Shown here: piece after piece, positions 17,929 to 25,518 of the stretch
How the letters are laid out: each line of letters opens with the position of its first letter
Numbering within the stretch: the first letter of the stretch is position 1
Assembly: GCF_016811235.1 (NCBI RefSeq)
Contig: NZ_JAFBID010000046.1
Location: forward strand, 1-48,118
Reading direction: 5' to 3'
DNA: 48,118 nucleotides
From: Microvirga arabica
Lineage (GTDB): Bacteria; Pseudomonadota; Alphaproteobacteria; Rhizobiales; Beijerinckiaceae
Position numbers and translations under genes: made by a program
Notes under the pieces: model-generated
What the model saw: only the letters and a program-made list of their open reading frames with translations
Database searches by the model: none
What the model was told of the DNA's origin: nothing

Positions 17929-18990
17929 TTAGTTCTCCCCTCGGCACGCGCGATGAAAATAGACCTGTGCTTCGGTGCGAGAGAGAAGAGCGAAGCGCTG
18001 AAGACCGTCCCAAGCCCGTGAGCTGTTGCGGAGGATGTAATCTCTATTGTCAGGATAGAGAGTGGCGCGCCATCCCGAGATGCCGACGGTCAGCACCATG
18101 CGCGTGGCGATCAGATCGAACAGGATGTCGGTTTCGCCCGGTTCCAGAGGAAGAACCGCATTGTAGGCCGCGATGAGATCGGCAGCACCAGCGAGCGGGT
18201 GGTCGAGCGAGGTCGGCTGGTAGGCTGCAGCCACTGCAACATCATTCACCAGCGGGGCGTGGACCATGTCGCCGAAATCGATGATGCCGGCGATTCGATC
18301 AGGATCGTCGCCGGAGACAAGGACGTTGTTGGGATTCATGTCGTTGTGAATCACCTGAGCCCGCAGCCGTGGCATACTCGGAAGAACATGCATCTCAAAG
18401 TTGTCGAGGAAGCGCTCGGCTAGTCCCCGCTGTGCAGCGTCTGGAATATGAATGAGCAGATCGCGAATGCTGCTTGCATGCTTGAGATCCCACATTAGCT
18501 CATGGTTGGCGGCGGGATGCGAGAAGCTACTTAGAGCGAGATCGAGGCGCGCCAGATAGCCGCCGATACTGCGGCGTAGTGTGACGCTTGGTGTCATTCG
18601 GTGAAGCGGATCTCCCTGAAGGAACGTAAGCACACGCACGATGCGCGGCTCTTCTCCCAGACGGTTGAGCACCCATTCGGTTTCGCCGTCCCGTGCTCGG
18701 AGGACACGGGGCACGGGTAAAGATGCGTCGACTGAGGCGATGTGGAGTAGGGCCTTCGTCTGAAAGTCGATGACCTGCGGATCCTCAGCAGGATTGCTGA
18801 CCTTGAGGACGTAATGTTCGGCCTCGCTGACGCGCAGATGAAAATTTCGGTCGCGTTCGCCAGTGAGTTCGCTCACGACAGCGTCGAGCTCGAAGACACT
18901 GCGGGCGACGGCTTGTGCGTCTTCGACAGAAAAGGTCGGCACCGCCGTTGCCAGGAGCGATCCAATATTAGGTTGCGCGATCGTGGGCAA
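17929..18990 (-). CDS. APH-family kinase resembling hydroxylysine kinase
   Basis: A phosphotransferase of about 353 residues in the aminoglycoside-phosphotransferase/choline-kinase fold. The catalytic loop is VIHNDMNPNNVL (His215, Asp217, Asn222) and the metal-binding loop IIDFGDM (Asp238). The N-terminal PTFSVEDAQAVARSVFEL, the YVLKVSN strand and the late LYPDNRDYILRNS segment recall human hydroxylysine kinase (HYKK/AGPHD1), which uses GTP to phosphorylate 5-hydroxylysine. The start is not ATG: TTG at 18990 has GAGGAG six bases upstream and fits best, with TTG at 19011 as an alternative. It is coupled to the phospho-lyase-like gene. Homoserine- or ethanolamine-type substrates cannot be ruled out. 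Confidence 0.8.
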   Translation of the reverse strand: MPTIAQPNIGSLLATAVPTFSVEDAQAVARSVFELDAVVSELTGERDRNFHLRVSEAEHYVLKVSNPAEDPQVIDFQTKALLHIASVDASLPVPRVLRARDGETEWVLNRLGEEPRIVRVLTFLQGDPLHRMTPSVTLRRSIGGYLARLDLALSSFSHPAANHELMWDLKHASSIRDLLIHIPDAAQRGLAERFLDNFEMHVLPSMPRLRAQVIHNDMNPNNVLVSGDDPDRIAGIIDFGDMVHAPLVNDVAVAAAYQPTSLDHPLAGAADLIAAYNAVLPLEPGETDILFDLIATRMVLTVGISGWRATLYPDNRDYILRNSSRAWDGLQRFALLSRTEAQVYFHRACRGEN

Positions 18991-19020
18991 ACTCTTCTCC
19001 TCAGCCTTCAATTCTGCAAG

Positions 19021-19059
19021 TTGTGGCCGTATGATGCATCATACATCATGCGGCCACAA
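19021..19059. promoter_or_regulatory. Nested palindromic operator candidate
   Basis: A perfect 16-bp palindrome, GTATGATGCATCATAC, occupies 19029-19044. It is nested in a larger inverted repeat: TTGTGGCC-GTATGATG at 19021-19036 pairs with CATCATGC-GGCCACAA at 19044-19059 with one mismatch. Three half-sites therefore lie in tandem just upstream of the kinase start. The GntR regulator is encoded upstream in the same region, and short dyads of this kind are typical of FadR-subfamily GntR binding sites. The 10-bp core TGATGCATCA recurs upstream of the ABC binding-protein gene. The sequence could also form an RNA hairpin. Confidence 0.6.
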
Positions 19060-19147
19060 GGCTTCCCACCTGTTTCATATTGTCTGCTCAACACTTTCGG
19101 GTTTGGAGCAGGGCGGGACGAAAGCTTCTCCTCCTAGCCGGAACGTC

Positions 19148-20392
19148 TCAGCGGTCTGCCCGCGCGACGATGCTGTGGAGCAGCACGTTCAAGCCTGGCT
19201 CGAGATCTTCTCGCGTCGCGAGTTCGTTGTTGTTATGGGTGATGCCATTACGGCAAGGAGTAAAGATCATTGCTGTCGGGCAGACACGCGCTAAGAAGTA
19301 GGCGTCATGACCCGCTTGGCTCGGTAGATCGCGTTGGGTATAATCGAGAGTCGAGGCTTGGAGGCGAACTTCGGCCACCATCCCGGGGTCGAAGATCATG
19401 CCGCCCCAGTCCCAGCGATCAAGAATCTCCGCAGTGCAGCCTGCACGCGCAGCAGCCTCGCCCACAGCGCGCTGGACCCGCTCCGCCATCACGGCTGCGG
19501 CACCGGGATCGTTGTGGCGAACATCGCATACGGCTTGCGCCCAATCCGACAGAATACCCGCCTTGTTGGGCCAGGCTGCAAGCCGCGCACCGGTACCCTT
19601 TCCGCCGGTGGCGGCATACTCCCAACCGAGATCGTCTACCGCGACAAGCAGCCGGGCGGCGGCGATCAGCGCGTTGCGGCGGCGCTCCATCGCGCAAGGG
19701 CCTGTATGGGCGGTCTCGCCTTTGAACTCTACCAGGAAGCCGTGCGAGCTATAGGCATGCGTGACGATACCGACCTGCACGTTCGCTGCGTCAAGAACGG
19801 GACCCTGCTCAATGTGAAGTTCAAAGTAGCCATCAAGTTCTCGGCCGCCGACAGCGGCTTCTCCGAGGTAGCCGATCCGGCTCAACTCCGCTCCGAATGT
19901 GGCTCCATCATCGCCCAACCGCTCATGAACCCAGTCGAGCGGATACGTACCGGCAAAGCATCCCGAAGCAGTCATCGGCGGTGAGAAGCGCGCGCCTTCC
20001 TCATTCGTCCAATTGACGACCTCGATCGGCCTACGGGTCACGTGGCGGACGTCGTTCAAGGACCGGATCACTTCCAAGGCACCGAGTACGCCGACGATTC
20101 CATCGAAGCGTCCGCCGTTCGCCTGGGTGTCAAGATGGCTTCCCATCAGCACGGGCGGCAAGGAATTGTCCTGCCCCTGGCGTCGGCCGAAGATATTGCC
20201 AACCTGATCGATAGTGACTGTCAGTCCGGCTTCGCGGCACCAAGCGACAAAGACGTCACGCATCTCCTTGTCCTCATCGCTCAACGCAAGGCGTGACAAC
20301 CCGCCTTCCCGTCCTCTGCCAAGCTCTGCCGAACGCTCGATAGTGTGCCAGAAGCGCTCGAAATTGATATGGTTGGAGAGAGAGAAACTCAT
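19148..20392 (-). CDS. Zn-dependent amidase, hydantoinase/N-carbamoyl-amino-acid hydrolase family
   Basis: A 414-residue M20-related amidase of the AmaB/HyuC/allantoate-amidohydrolase family. Metal ligands are visible: His86 in LMGSHLDTQ, Asp97 in GGRFDGIVG, Glu131-132 in TNEEGARF, His193 in ELHIEQGP, and a late His in GITHNNNE. Such enzymes hydrolyse N-carbamoyl or N-formyl/acetyl L-amino acids or ureido compounds. The ATG at 20392 gives the standard family N-terminus (INFERFW...GGLSRLALS); an ATG at 20443 sharing its A with the GntR stop would add 17 atypical residues. It lies between the regulator and the kinase, so it may release the amino compound that the kinase then phosphorylates. Confidence 0.87.
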   Translation of the reverse strand: MSFSLSNHINFERFWHTIERSAELGRGREGGLSRLALSDEDKEMRDVFVAWCREAGLTVTIDQVGNIFGRRQGQDNSLPPVLMGSHLDTQANGGRFDGIVGVLGALEVIRSLNDVRHVTRRPIEVVNWTNEEGARFSPPMTASGCFAGTYPLDWVHERLGDDGATFGAELSRIGYLGEAAVGGRELDGYFELHIEQGPVLDAANVQVGIVTHAYSSHGFLVEFKGETAHTGPCAMERRRNALIAAARLLVAVDDLGWEYAATGGKGTGARLAAWPNKAGILSDWAQAVCDVRHNDPGAAAVMAERVQRAVGEAAARAGCTAEILDRWDWGGMIFDPGMVAEVRLQASTLDYTQRDLPSQAGHDAYFLARVCPTAMIFTPCRNGITHNNNELATREDLEPGLNVLLHSIVARADR

Positions 20393-20442
20393 GATAACCC
20401 CAGGGGCTGCAGCATATCGCAGATGAATATGCTTGGTGAGCA

Positions 20443-21111
20443 TCAGGCTTCGTTGGATAAGACATTGCTGCTCAGGATGACGTCGCCACCGCTTAAGATG
20501 TCGTCGCGGATCGCCTGTTTGGCTGCTTGAGCATCATGTATGCGGATAGCATCGAGCACATCATAGTGATGCTCAATCATGGTTCTGCCGCCTTCCATGT
20601 AGGCAGCGGAGATCACCGGTCCCATCTGAAGCCAGAGGTTGCGTAGGATGCCACGCAGGATCGGCATCGCCGCGATATTTGCGAGTTCAAAGTGGAAGAC
20701 TTGGTTGATTTCCGTAGCACGGGCAAAGTCGCGCACGGAAAGAGCCTCTTCGTTATTGCTGATTAGCATTTCAAGCCGCTTTATGTCGGCGGCATCTGCC
20801 GTTGCAGCCGCGCGCTCGGCGGCGAGACCTTCGAGCTTCAGTCGAATGGCGCGGATCTCAAGGTAGCGGTCCGGATGGAGAACCGGAACGCGGATATCGC
20901 GCGGGCTTTTCAGGAGTAGCGCTCCCTCGTGCACGAGACGCAGTATGGCATCGCGCACCGGCGTAACGCTGGTACCCATCTCTTGCGCAAGATCACGGAT
21001 CTTCAAGCGCGCACCTGGCCGCAATGCCCCCTTGATAAGGGCCTCGGCGATGTTCTGATAGACGACTTCGCCGAGGTTGTTGCGGTCGATAGTCTTGAAT
21101 TCATAATCCAC
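20443..21111 (-). CDS. GntR family regulator, FadR/FCD subfamily
   Basis: A 222-residue regulator with an N-terminal winged helix (about residues 10-76, including IRDLAQEMGTSVTPVRDAIL) and a C-terminal all-helical FCD ligand domain (about 82-205) with the metal/acid-binding His residues in VFHFELAN and the EHHYDVLDAI region. The start is GTG at 21111, seven bases after AGAGG. It is the first gene after a strong hairpin, so it probably has its own promoter in 21112-21230 and heads the amidase-kinase-phospho-lyase unit. It is the obvious candidate to bind the palindromes near 19.03 and 30.94 kb. Confidence 0.9.
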   Translation of the reverse strand: MDYEFKTIDRNNLGEVVYQNIAEALIKGALRPGARLKIRDLAQEMGTSVTPVRDAILRLVHEGALLLKSPRDIRVPVLHPDRYLEIRAIRLKLEGLAAERAAATADAADIKRLEMLISNNEEALSVRDFARATEINQVFHFELANIAAMPILRGILRNLWLQMGPVISAAYMEGGRTMIEHHYDVLDAIRIHDAQAAKQAIRDDILSGGDVILSSNVLSNEA

Positions 21112-21231
21112 TCGGGTACCTCTTGACGAGGGACTGACGCATCACCGCCATCCGGATCTTCAATGACTTGAACGGGGGAAGCGGAATGTTCAATGCTAGG
21201 CCCTCGTTTAGACAAATCACATCGACGCAAA

Positions 21232-21257
21232 CCGGAGGCGCCGAGAGGCGCCTCCGG
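21232..21257 (-). terminator. Strong GC hairpin between aldehyde dehydrogenase and gntR
   Basis: Perfect 11-bp stem CCGGAGGCGCC / GGCGCCTCCGG with a four-base loop, nine bases after the aldehyde dehydrogenase stop. On the minus strand it is followed by TTTGCG. It should end or attenuate the transcript from the ABC transporter genes and separate them from the regulator unit. Confidence 0.75.
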
Positions 21258-21265
21258 CGCCATAT

Positions 21266-22702
21266 TTACTGCGAGGCTGCCTGGTAGCCGAACATCGACT
21301 TGACCTCGAGGAAGTCCTCGAGACCGAACTTGCCCCACTCTCGGCCGTTGCCTGACTGCTTGTAGCCGCCAAACGCTGCTGCCAAGTCACCTGGGGCGCC
21401 GTTGATATGCACCATGCCCGCGCGGATGCGCCGCGCTACGTCGCGGGCGTGCTCGATGGTTCCGGCGGTGACATAACTCGACAGACCGTAGACAGTGTCG
21501 TTGGCGACCGCGATCGCTTCCTCTTCGCTCTTATAGGGAAGGATTGACAGGACCGGGCCGAAGATCTCCTCGCGAGCGATGGTCATGTCGTTGCGCACGT
21601 CGGCAAAGATGGTCGGGCGGATATAATAGCCACGATTGAGATGCTCGGGCCGACCCGGCCCACCGGCGACAAGGCGTGCGCCTTCCGCGATTCCTGCTTC
21701 GATCAGCCCCTGGATTTTGTCGTACTGGAGTTTGCTCACCACTGGGCCAATGGTGGTCGTGGCGGAACGCGGATCGCCGACGACGGTCTGCTCGGCAATC
21801 TTCTTCGCGATCGCGATGACTTCCTCTTGGCGGTCCGCCGGGACTAGCATGCGGGTTGGCGCATTGCACGACTGGCCGCTGTTGCTGAAGCACGATCTCG
21901 CACCGTGGGTGACTGCCTTGTGTATGTCGGCATCAGCAAGGATAATGTTCGGCGATTTGCCGCCGAGTTCCTGCGAGACGCGCTTGACCGTGTCGGCGGC
22001 CGCCTTCGCCACAGCGATACCGGCGCGGGTCGAGCCGGTGAAGGAGACCATGTCAATATCGGGATGGGTGGACAGCGCCTGGCCAACGGTCGGACCATCG
22101 CCGTTGACCATGTTGTAGATGCCCGCTGGAACGCCGGCCTCGTGGATGATCTCCGTAAACAGGATACCGGACATCGGTGCCACCTCACTCGGCTTCAGTA
22201 CCATCGTGCAGCCGGCGGCGAGCGCCGGGCCGACCTTGCAGGTGATCTGGTTCATCGGCCAGTTCCACGGTGTGATGAAGCCGCATACTCCGACTGGCTC
22301 GCGGGTGACCAGCGTATTGTTGATCACCTCATCAAACTCGTAGGTCTTCAGCACCTCGAGAACTTGCGACAGGTGACCGAGACCAGCCGCCACTTGTGCG
22401 TCACGTGAGAAAGCGAGCGGCGCGCCCATCTCATCCGAGATCGCCTCCGCCATCTCCTGATAACGTTTCTTGTAGACGGCAATCACGCTCTCCAAAAGCT
22501 GGACACGTTCCTTCCGGCTCGTGCGGGAGAAGGCTGGGAAAGCTTGTTTCGCCGCGGCCACTGCCCGATCCACATCGGCCTGAGTGCCCAGCGCGATGCG
22601 GGCATAAGCCTCCTCGGTGGCAGGGTTGATAACATCGAGCGTTTCCCTGCCGATGGGATCCACCCACGCGCCATTCACATAAAACTGAAGAGCCTGCTTC
22701 AT
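21266..22702 (-). CDS. NAD(P)-dependent aldehyde dehydrogenase
   Basis: A 478-residue aldehyde dehydrogenase with all catalytic elements: Asn147 in FITPWNWPMNQ, Lys170 in LKPSEVAP, Glu245 in QELGGKSP, and nucleophile Cys279 in NSGQSCNAPTR. It oxidises an aldehyde to the acid; the subgroup is broad and the substrate unknown. It lies directly after the deacetylase-like gene and upstream of the phospho-lyase-like gene. If that enzyme releases an amino-aldehyde, this dehydrogenase is the natural next step, for example aminoadipate semialdehyde to aminoadipate. That link is inferred from neighbourhood only. Confidence 0.93.
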   Translation of the reverse strand: MKQALQFYVNGAWVDPIGRETLDVINPATEEAYARIALGTQADVDRAVAAAKQAFPAFSRTSRKERVQLLESVIAVYKKRYQEMAEAISDEMGAPLAFSRDAQVAAGLGHLSQVLEVLKTYEFDEVINNTLVTREPVGVCGFITPWNWPMNQITCKVGPALAAGCTMVLKPSEVAPMSGILFTEIIHEAGVPAGIYNMVNGDGPTVGQALSTHPDIDMVSFTGSTRAGIAVAKAAADTVKRVSQELGGKSPNIILADADIHKAVTHGARSCFSNSGQSCNAPTRMLVPADRQEEVIAIAKKIAEQTVVGDPRSATTTIGPVVSKLQYDKIQGLIEAGIAEGARLVAGGPGRPEHLNRGYYIRPTIFADVRNDMTIAREEIFGPVLSILPYKSEEEAIAVANDTVYGLSSYVTAGTIEHARDVARRIRAGMVHINGAPGDLAAAFGGYKQSGNGREWGKFGLEDFLEVKSMFGYQAASQ

Positions 22703-22727
22703 TGCTTTATCCCTCTGGAGGTAAAAT

Positions 22728-23774
22728 CTAGTTGCCCGTGAGGCCAGCGAGGAACTGCTCCAGGCAGTCGCCGATCACGGAAATCTGATACCCGCCTTCC
22801 TGCACGACGACTGTCGGGAGGCCGACGGCCCGAATTCGCTCTCCGATGCCGCGGAATCCCTCCGTCGACACATTGAGCAGTCCAATTGGGTCGTCGTGAT
22901 GGCTATCGTAGCCGAGCGCAACGACCAGAGCCTGCGCTCCAAAGGTGAGGATCTTGTCGACCCCCTGGTCGATGGCGCGATGGTAGACCTCGTTGCCGGA
23001 TTTAGGCGGAACCGGAAGGTTGAGATTGTAGCCTTCCCCCTCGCCATGGCCGAGTTCGTCGGCGTAGCCTATATAGTAAGGATAATAGGCATCCGGATCG
23101 ACATGGGTCGAGACCGTCAGCACGTCGGGGCGGCGATAGAAGATCTCCTGCGTGCCGTCGCCATGATGGGCGTCGACATCGAGTACCGCTACCCGGCTGA
23201 ACCGTGATCGCAGGCGCTGGGCGGCAATCGCCGCGTTGTTGAGGTAGCAGAAGCCGCTCGCGCGATCGACCCGGGCATGATGGCCTGAGGGACGGCAGAG
23301 GGCGTAGGCAATCCCGGCGTCGTCGAGCACCGCGTCCACTGCCGCGGTTGCGGTATGGCTTGAGCGCAGGGCGGATGTCCAGGTATGCGCGCTGATCGGC
23401 ACAGCAAGATCGCCGAGGTAGTAGCCCGCCTGCGCCACAACCGAACTCGAGCGGCACGCCGGACGCTGATCCTGCGCCGGGCTGCCGTTCCAGTAGGGGG
23501 AGACGTTCGGCAGAACCTCCGGACCTGCCTCTGGGATCCTCCGCCAACGCTCATAGCCGGTCTGAAGGAATTCTAGGTACGGCTTGGCATGGATAGTCAG
23601 CGCCGGCTCAATGCCATAATCGGATGGCTGCTCTGGCAAGACGCCACGCTGCGCCAAAGCGCCCAACAGAGCTTCCGTCCGGCTCGGCAGGTCCTTGGGG
23701 TCGCTGATAACCCCGACCCTCATGAATTGCTGGGGATCGTGGAGGCTCTGGTCTGGGTGAAAGAATGCTCGCAT
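22728..23774 (-). CDS. Acetylpolyamine amidohydrolase / histone deacetylase family protein
   Basis: A 348-residue zinc deacetylase of the arginase/HDAC fold. The active site is intact: His165-His166 in RPSGHHARVD, zinc ligands Asp201 and His203 in LDVDAHHGDGT, Asp290 in LGYDSHHDDP, and the transition-state Tyr329 in EGGYQ. Length and spacing match bacterial acetylpolyamine amidohydrolase (about 341 residues) better than eukaryotic HDACs. These enzymes remove acetyl groups from acetylated putrescine, cadaverine, spermidine or lysine-like amines in the cytoplasm. It is encoded between the ThDP enzyme and the aldehyde dehydrogenase in the ABC transporter operon, so its substrate is probably brought in by that transporter. 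Confidence 0.88.
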   Translation of the reverse strand: MRAFFHPDQSLHDPQQFMRVGVISDPKDLPSRTEALLGALAQRGVLPEQPSDYGIEPALTIHAKPYLEFLQTGYERWRRIPEAGPEVLPNVSPYWNGSPAQDQRPACRSSSVVAQAGYYLGDLAVPISAHTWTSALRSSHTATAAVDAVLDDAGIAYALCRPSGHHARVDRASGFCYLNNAAIAAQRLRSRFSRVAVLDVDAHHGDGTQEIFYRRPDVLTVSTHVDPDAYYPYYIGYADELGHGEGEGYNLNLPVPPKSGNEVYHRAIDQGVDKILTFGAQALVVALGYDSHHDDPIGLLNVSTEGFRGIGERIRAVGLPTVVVQEGGYQISVIGDCLEQFLAGLTGN

Positions 23775-23798
23775 CGAGCCGGGCTCCTCTTCGTAAAC

Positions 23799-25496
23799 TC
23801 AGGCGGTCAGTCGCGCCAGGGCGGCGTCGCGAACAGCGGCCAAGGTCGTGTCGGGGGTGATGCCGTTCGGATCGTACTGAACCTCAATCAGCGCCGGCAT
23901 GGCCTCCCGTTCAGCAAAAGCCGTGGCACGCTCGAACGCGGCGGAGAAATCCGCCGTGCGGGAAACGGTCTCCCCGTGACCACCATAGGCTCGCACCAGG
24001 GCCGCGAAGTCCGGATTGGTCAGCGACAGGCCAAAGACGCGGGCTGGATATTCCCGCTCCTGATGCTGACGGATCGTCCCCCACATGCCGTTGTTGAAGA
24101 CCAGCACCACGATGCCGAGGCGGTTCTGCGCTGCGGTGCCCAGTTCCTGCATGGTCATCTGGAAGCAGCCGTCACCAGCGTAGCAGACGACGGACCGTTC
24201 CGGAAAAGCGAGCTTCGCGGCAATTGCCGCGGGAAGCCCGTAGCCCATTGACCCGTTGATCGGCGAGGCCTGCGTGCCTGGGCCTGAGAACTGCAGGAAT
24301 CGATGCGGAAAGAGCGCGAAATTGCCGGCACCAACGGTAATGCATGCATCGTGTGGAAGTAGATCGCGCAGAGAGGCCGAAATCTCTGCAAGGTTCGTCT
24401 CACCGGGCATTGGCCCAGGCATTAGCGTCGCCTGATAATCGGTGTTCGCCGCCTTTGCAGCGCCGCTCCAGCGGGGCGTCGCTCTCGGGGAAAGCGTCGC
24501 GACAGATGCGGCAAATCCGGTCGGATCGGCAACCATCGCGAGCTCGGAGCGGTAGACCCGGCCCAGTTCGTTAGCATCTGGATGGATGTGCACCAGCCGC
24601 TGACGCGGCAGCGGACTAGTCACGTGGGCATAGCCTTCGGTCGTGGGCTCGTCAAGGCGGGTGCACACGGCAAGCAAAAGGTCTGCCTCCTCCATGCGTC
24701 GTGCAAGCTCACGGTCCATCCCGTAACCCACATGGCCGGCAAAATTCGGATGGCGGTTGTCGAAGCATTCCAATCGCCGCCAAGAGACCGCGACCGGCAG
24801 GTCGTACCGCTCGGCAAAGCCGCGCACCTGCGCCAAGGCGGTATCGTTCCAACCAGAACCGCCTACAATCATGAAGGGTCGTTCAGCCTCCTCAAGCAGG
24901 TGCGCGAGTTGGTCGATCGCCTCGGGTGCTGGATGAGGATGTGCACGAGGGCCCGGTGGGACGTCTGCGACACTCGCCTTGCCCCACAGGGTGTCCTCTG
25001 GAAGCGCGAGCACGACAGGACCGGGCCGCCCGCTGCGCGCGATCTGAAACGCGCGGGCAATGTACTCGGGAATTCGGTCGGTGCGGTCGATGCTCGCGAC
25101 CCACTTCGTCATCGGGCCGAACATCTGCCGGTAATCGATCTCCTGAAAGCAATCACGCTCGACGGTGTCAGATCCAATTTGCCCAACGAACAGGATCATC
25201 GGCGTGCCGTCCTGGTAGGCTGTGTGCACACCGATGCTGGCGTTCGTCGCGCCCGGGCCGCGCGTGACGAAGCAGACACCTGTTTCGCCTGTCAACTTGC
25301 CGTGGGCTTCAGCCGCATAGGCGGCCCCACCCTCCTGCCGGAACGACACGGTGGCAATCTCATCGCGATGCTCATAAAGCGAGTCGATACAGGGTAGGAA
25401 ACTCTCGCCAGCTACCATGAAGACACGGCGCACCCCGTTGAGCATGAGATGCCGGACGAGAATCTCGCCCCCCGGCCGCATAGACGATTCAGACAT
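23799..25496 (-). CDS. Thiamine-diphosphate-dependent enzyme, acetolactate-synthase-like
   Basis: A 565-residue ThDP enzyme with the three-domain layout of acetolactate synthases and 2-oxo-acid decarboxylases. Glu55 (SFRQEGGAAY) is the cofactor-activating Glu, and the ThDP/metal motif is AGDGCFQMTMQEL followed by the Asn of VFNNGMWG in the C-terminal domain. No regulatory small subunit is encoded nearby and it is not in an ilv operon, so a catabolic decarboxylase or lyase role is likelier than valine synthesis. TGGAGA lies five bases before the ATG at 25496, which is preferred over a GTG 12 bases earlier. It follows the ABC ATPase gene closely in one operon. Confidence 0.85.
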   Translation of the reverse strand: MSESSMRPGGEILVRHLMLNGVRRVFMVAGESFLPCIDSLYEHRDEIATVSFRQEGGAAYAAEAHGKLTGETGVCFVTRGPGATNASIGVHTAYQDGTPMILFVGQIGSDTVERDCFQEIDYRQMFGPMTKWVASIDRTDRIPEYIARAFQIARSGRPGPVVLALPEDTLWGKASVADVPPGPRAHPHPAPEAIDQLAHLLEEAERPFMIVGGSGWNDTALAQVRGFAERYDLPVAVSWRRLECFDNRHPNFAGHVGYGMDRELARRMEEADLLLAVCTRLDEPTTEGYAHVTSPLPRQRLVHIHPDANELGRVYRSELAMVADPTGFAASVATLSPRATPRWSGAAKAANTDYQATLMPGPMPGETNLAEISASLRDLLPHDACITVGAGNFALFPHRFLQFSGPGTQASPINGSMGYGLPAAIAAKLAFPERSVVCYAGDGCFQMTMQELGTAAQNRLGIVVLVFNNGMWGTIRQHQEREYPARVFGLSLTNPDFAALVRAYGGHGETVSRTADFSAAFERATAFAEREAMPALIEVQYDPNGITPDTTLAAVRDAALARLTA

Positions 25497-25518
25497 CGAA
25501 TTCTCCACAGTAGATCAA

